DNA of 64,000 nucleotides. It comes from Streptomyces sp. NBC_00259 (GTDB lineage: Bacteria; Actinomycetota; Actinomycetes; Streptomycetales; Streptomycetaceae). Below the pieces are notes generated by a model. That model did no database searches and had not been told where the DNA came from. It saw only the letters and a program-made list of their open reading frames with translations. A program made the position numbers and the translations under genes. Positions 61,231-64,000 of the stretch are shown one piece after another. The stretch covers positions 8,063,501 through 8,127,500 of the forward strand of contig NZ_CP108080.1 of NCBI RefSeq assembly GCF_036181745.1, given 5' to 3'. How positions within the stretch are numbered: position 1 is the stretch's first letter; each line of letters starts with the position of its first letter.

Positions 61231-62106
61231 ATGCGCACAGCCAATCTGAACGGCCGGCTGGTGCTCGTCCTCGACGACGGTGCCGTGGACGTGGAGAAAG
61301 CCAGTGACGGGCTGTTCTCCTCGGACCCGCAGGCAGTCTTCGACCGCTGGGCCGAGTTCCGCGACTGGGCCCGGTCCGCGGCCGCGACCGGCCACGAGCG
61401 GACGCCTTTGGAGGAGCGGCAGTTGGGCGCGCCGGTTCCGCGTCCGCGGCAGGTCTTCGCCGTTGCCTTGAACTACGCCGACCACGTGGCGGAGTCGGGG
61501 GTCGCCGTACCGGAGCGTCCCGCTGTCTTCACCAAGTACCCCACGTCCCTGACCGGGCCGTACGACACGGTCTCGCTGCCGAGTGCCTTGGTCGACTGGG
61601 AGGTCGAGCTGGTAGCGGTGATCGGTCGTGAGGCGTCCCAGGTCGCCGTCTCGGACGCGTGGCAGTACGTGGCCGGCCTCACGCTCGGCCAGGACCTGTC
61701 CGAGCGCGGCATCCAGTTGTCGGGACCGGCGCCCCAGTTCTCGCTGGGCAAGTCGTTCCCCGGCTTCAGCCCGACCGGGCCGGTGCTGGTCACCCCGGAC
61801 GAGTTCGACAACCCCGACGACCTCGCGCTCGGCTGCGCGATCGACGGCGAGACCATGCAGGACTCGCGCACCTCCCAGCTGATCTTCTCGGTGTCCCAGC
61901 AGATCGCCTGGATGTCGTCGATCTGCCCGCTGCTGCCCGGCGACCTGATCTTCACCGGCACACCGGCAGGCGTGGGCGGTACCCGGGACCCGCGCCGCTT
62001 CCTGGCCCCCGGCGAGGAACTGCGCAGCTGGATCGACGGCATCGGTGAGCTGCGCAATCCGCTGGTCGCCGGCCCCAGCTACCCCGAAGGCCCGCAGGCC
62101 GTCTGA
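61231..62106 (+). CDS. Fumarylacetoacetate hydrolase family protein (copy 2)
   Basis: 291-residue FAH-fold enzyme. ATG 61231 (MRTANLNGRLVLVLDDGAVDV) with GGAGG upstream. QVFAVALNYADHVAES, DWEVELVAVIGREASQV (E-x-E metal ligands), GLTLGQDLSERGIQLSG, FSLGKSFPGFSPTGPVLV and LLPGDLIFTGTPAGVGGTR. It is first in an operon with an extradiol dioxygenase and a flavin hydroxylase, so it would hydrolyse or decarboxylate the ring-cleavage product. It shares most motifs with copy 1 at 55278 and the two may be isofunctional or act in successive steps. Confidence 0.9.
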   Translation: MRTANLNGRLVLVLDDGAVDVEKASDGLFSSDPQAVFDRWAEFRDWARSAAATGHERTPLEERQLGAPVPRPRQVFAVALNYADHVAESGVAVPERPAVFTKYPTSLTGPYDTVSLPSALVDWEVELVAVIGREASQVAVSDAWQYVAGLTLGQDLSERGIQLSGPAPQFSLGKSFPGFSPTGPVLVTPDEFDNPDDLALGCAIDGETMQDSRTSQLIFSVSQQIAWMSSICPLLPGDLIFTGTPAGVGGTRDPRRFLAPGEELRSWIDGIGELRNPLVAGPSYPEGPQAV

Positions 62107-62170
62107 CGCGCGGCTTCCGCACCTTCCTGCGTACACCACCCGCACACTGAAGCTCTTGGAGGAGACTGCC

Positions 62171-63094
62171 ATGGCCCTGCACCGCGTGGCGCACATCACG
62201 ATCGGGGTGCCCAATGTGGCCGACACCTCGGCCTACTACGCCGATTTCGGGCTGACGGACCTCGGCGACGGCCGTTTCGCCACTGCCGACGGCGGTGAAC
62301 AGCTCAAGATCGTTCACGCGGCGCGGCGCCGCCTGGAAGAGCTCACCCTGAGCGCCGACGACCCCGACGACCTGAGTCGGATCGGCTCGGCCCTCGACCG
62401 GCTCGAGGTGCCGTTCGTCCGGGACTCCCACCGCCTGCGCGCGGTCGACCCGGGCACCGAGGTGACGGTGACCGTCGAGGTGCAGCCGCGCATCGTGCAG
62501 TCCGCGGCCGCGCGGATGCCGTACAACGCTCCCGGGCGGATCGAGCGGACCGGGGAGCGTGCCCCCGGCGTACTTCGTGAGGGGCCGGTGCGCGTCCGCC
62601 GCCTGGGACACGTCGTCCTGGGCTCCACCGACCAGGAGGCTTCCCAGCGCTTCTTCACCGAAGGGCTCGGCTTCAAGGTCAGCGACCAGGCACCGGGCGC
62701 GGCGTTCCTGCGCTGCTCCACCGACCACCACAACGTCCTCGTCCAGCAGGCCCCCATCTCCTTCCTCCACCACACCTCCTGGCAGGTGGACGACGTGGAC
62801 GAGGTCGGACGCGGCGCCACACGGATGCTGGAAGGCCACCCCGAGCGCCATGTGTGGGGTCTGGGCCGCCACCAGCTGGGGTCGAACTTCTTCTGGTATC
62901 TCAAGGATCCGGCCGGCAACTTCTCCGAGTACTACTCCGACATGGACTGCATCGTCGACGACCAGCTGTGGACCCCCGGGGTGTGGGAGGACGCCCGCGT
63001 CGCCCTGTACAACTGGGGCCCGCCGGTACCGCCGTCCTTCCTGCGCCCCGAGGACCTCGCCGCGCTGATGACCGGCGCGCACGACGCCAGCTGA
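62171..63094 (+). CDS. Extradiol-type VOC dioxygenase
   Basis: 307 residues, ATG 62171 with GGAGGAG upstream. A two-domain type I extradiol dioxygenase: domain 1 MALHRVAHITIGVPNVADTS, domain 2 RVRRLGHVVLGSTDQEASQRFF. Predicted Fe(II) ligands are His147, His200 or His201 (ISFLHHTSWQVDD) and Glu253 (NFSEYYSDMD). FWYLKDPAGNFSEYYSDMDC is the family C-terminal signature. It should cleave a catechol made by the downstream flavin hydroxylase. The exact substrate (2,3-dihydroxyphenylpropionate, homoprotocatechuate or other) cannot be told. Confidence 0.9.
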   Translation: MALHRVAHITIGVPNVADTSAYYADFGLTDLGDGRFATADGGEQLKIVHAARRRLEELTLSADDPDDLSRIGSALDRLEVPFVRDSHRLRAVDPGTEVTVTVEVQPRIVQSAAARMPYNAPGRIERTGERAPGVLREGPVRVRRLGHVVLGSTDQEASQRFFTEGLGFKVSDQAPGAAFLRCSTDHHNVLVQQAPISFLHHTSWQVDDVDEVGRGATRMLEGHPERHVWGLGRHQLGSNFFWYLKDPAGNFSEYYSDMDCIVDDQLWTPGVWEDARVALYNWGPPVPPSFLRPEDLAALMTGAHDAS

Positions 63095-63123
63095 TCGAAC
63101 GAAAGAAGGAAGCGGAAGCACGT

Positions 63124-64000
63124 ATGAGCACCTCTACCAAGGGCCTTGCCGCGGAGGCCTACGACGTGCTGGTGGTCGGCGCCGGTCCGGTCGGGCTGAC
63201 CACGGCCATCCAACTGGCCACCCGAGGCCGCCGGGTCGGCATCGTCGAACGCTGGCCGCAGCAGTACCCGCTGCCGCGCGCCGTCGTCTTCGACCACGAG
63301 GCCGGCCGCATCCTGGCGTCGCTTGGGGTGGACATGGCCGCTGTCAGTGAACCCGCTGTGGACTACGAGTGGCGCAACGGAGAGGGTCAGCAACTCCTCC
63401 ATTACGACTTCTCGGACGGCAGCCACTCCGGCTGGCCCAACCTGAGCGCGTTCAACCAGCCCACCTTGGAAGCGGCCTTGAACGAGCGCGTCCAGTCGCT
63501 GCCGGGGATCGACATCCTGCGCGGCTGGGAAGCCGTGGGCGTCCAGGCGGGCCCCACGGCGGTGGACGTCACGGTGGCGGAGAGCTCGGGAGACGAGCCC
63601 CTGCTCCGTGACGGGGTGCGCGCGCAGCGTACTCTCCGGGCCGCGTACGTCGTCGGCTGCGACGGTGCCAACAGCTTCATCCGCTCGTGCATGCGCACCT
63701 CGGTCACCGACCTCGGCTTCAAGTTCGACTGGCTGGTCCTCGACGTCATACCCCATGACCGGGACCGCGAGTGGACGCCACGGAACCTGCAGCTCTGCGA
63801 TCCGGCCCGGCCGACCACGGCGGTGGTCGGCGGCCCGGGCCGCCGTCGCTGGGAGTTCATGCGCCTGCCCGGCGAGTCCATCGCCGAGCTCAACCAGGCC
63901 AAGACCGCCTGGAAGCTGCTCGAGCCGTGGGACCTGCACCCGGACAACGCCACCCTGGAGCGGCAAACCGTCTACACCTTCCAGGCGCGCTGGGCGGACT
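63124..64000 (+). CDS. FAD-dependent aromatic hydroxylase (MhpA-like), cut by window end
   Basis: At least 292 residues of a group A flavin monooxygenase. ATG 63124 with GAAAGAAGGAA upstream, 30 bases after the dioxygenase stop. DVLVVGAGPVGLTTAIQLATRG binds FAD (GAGPVG at 19-24); RAVVFDHEAGRILASLGVD is the segment typical of MhpA/PheA-like enzymes; VVGCDGANSFIR is the DG motif. It would hydroxylate a phenolic substrate with NAD(P)H and oxygen, giving the diol for the VOC dioxygenase. C-terminal part not visible. Confidence 0.9.
   Translation, partial: MSTSTKGLAAEAYDVLVVGAGPVGLTTAIQLATRGRRVGIVERWPQQYPLPRAVVFDHEAGRILASLGVDMAAVSEPAVDYEWRNGEGQQLLHYDFSDGSHSGWPNLSAFNQPTLEAALNERVQSLPGIDILRGWEAVGVQAGPTAVDVTVAESSGDEPLLRDGVRAQRTLRAAYVVGCDGANSFIRSCMRTSVTDLGFKFDWLVLDVIPHDRDREWTPRNLQLCDPARPTTAVVGGPGRRRWEFMRLPGESIAELNQAKTAWKLLEPWDLHPDNATLERQTVYTFQARWAD

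Noticed and set aside
1..64000. CRISPR array, tRNA or rRNA genes
   Set aside because: No regularly spaced repeats and no cloverleaf or rRNA-like sequence noticed on either strand by eye.

Overview
The window is high-GC DNA of Streptomyces type. Support comes from strong third-position G/C bias, GTG starts, AGGAG-type ribosome sites, DUF305/DUF6153 neighbours, and ISAzo13, IS256, IS701, IS5, IS6 and IS30 family elements with actinomycete-style proteins. It reads as an accessory, rearranged stretch in which islands of intact metabolic genes alternate with insertion sequences and an unusually dense population of broken genes. No rRNA, tRNA, CRISPR array or replication origin was seen. Coordinates and family calls come from reading the sequence only; no database search was run.

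Left part (1-19 kb). A DUF305 lipoprotein and a DUF6153 protein lead into an ISAzo13-family transposase gene split by a complete group II intron (2012-4173). Removing the intron rejoins the transposase reading frame exactly. Then come a NUDIX hydrolase, a dead phosphotransferase, a DoxX protein, a MarR regulator and an intact malic enzyme followed by remnants of a zinc-binding dehydrogenase and an ATPase-type regulator. A dead marR gene faces a flavin/F420-type oxidoreductase operon (one member internally deleted), a broken tetR and an intact DHA2 drug exporter. Two decayed IS5-type transposases follow, one of them hit by an IS256-family element (16607-18033).

Central part (18.4-33 kb). A CocE-type hydrolase, an ABM monooxygenase, a SnoaL-like protein and a D-2-hydroxyacid dehydrogenase run leftward, divergent from homogentisate 1,2-dioxygenase and a TetR regulator across a strong dyad operator. 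This looks like an aromatic (tyrosine/phenylacetate-type) catabolic locus. IS701 and IS5 elements and IS6 fragments follow. Four MarR genes in the window are preceded by related TTG-N6-CAA operators.

Right-central part (33-55 kb). A leftward operon encodes a small basic ORF, a multi-TM protein, a DedA protein, a PEP/pyruvate-binding enzyme and a membrane protein. Beyond it lies a repeated module (MarR remnant, CMD protein, SDR, LysR, FAD/NAD disulfide-type oxidoreductase) present three times in different states: 38.1-40.4 kb, 42.8-46.3 kb and 51.8-54.7 kb. The three SDR genes are intact and nearly identical, while their partners are diverged, truncated or dead. An isochorismatase-family hydrolase and a large LuxR (LAL) regulator sit between copies.

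Right end (55-64 kb). A fumarylacetoacetase-family hydrolase is divergent from a GntR regulator with a dyad operator. After several remnants, a second FAH-family gene, an extradiol-type VOC dioxygenase and a flavin monooxygenase (cut by the window end) form an aromatic hydroxylation and meta-cleavage operon.
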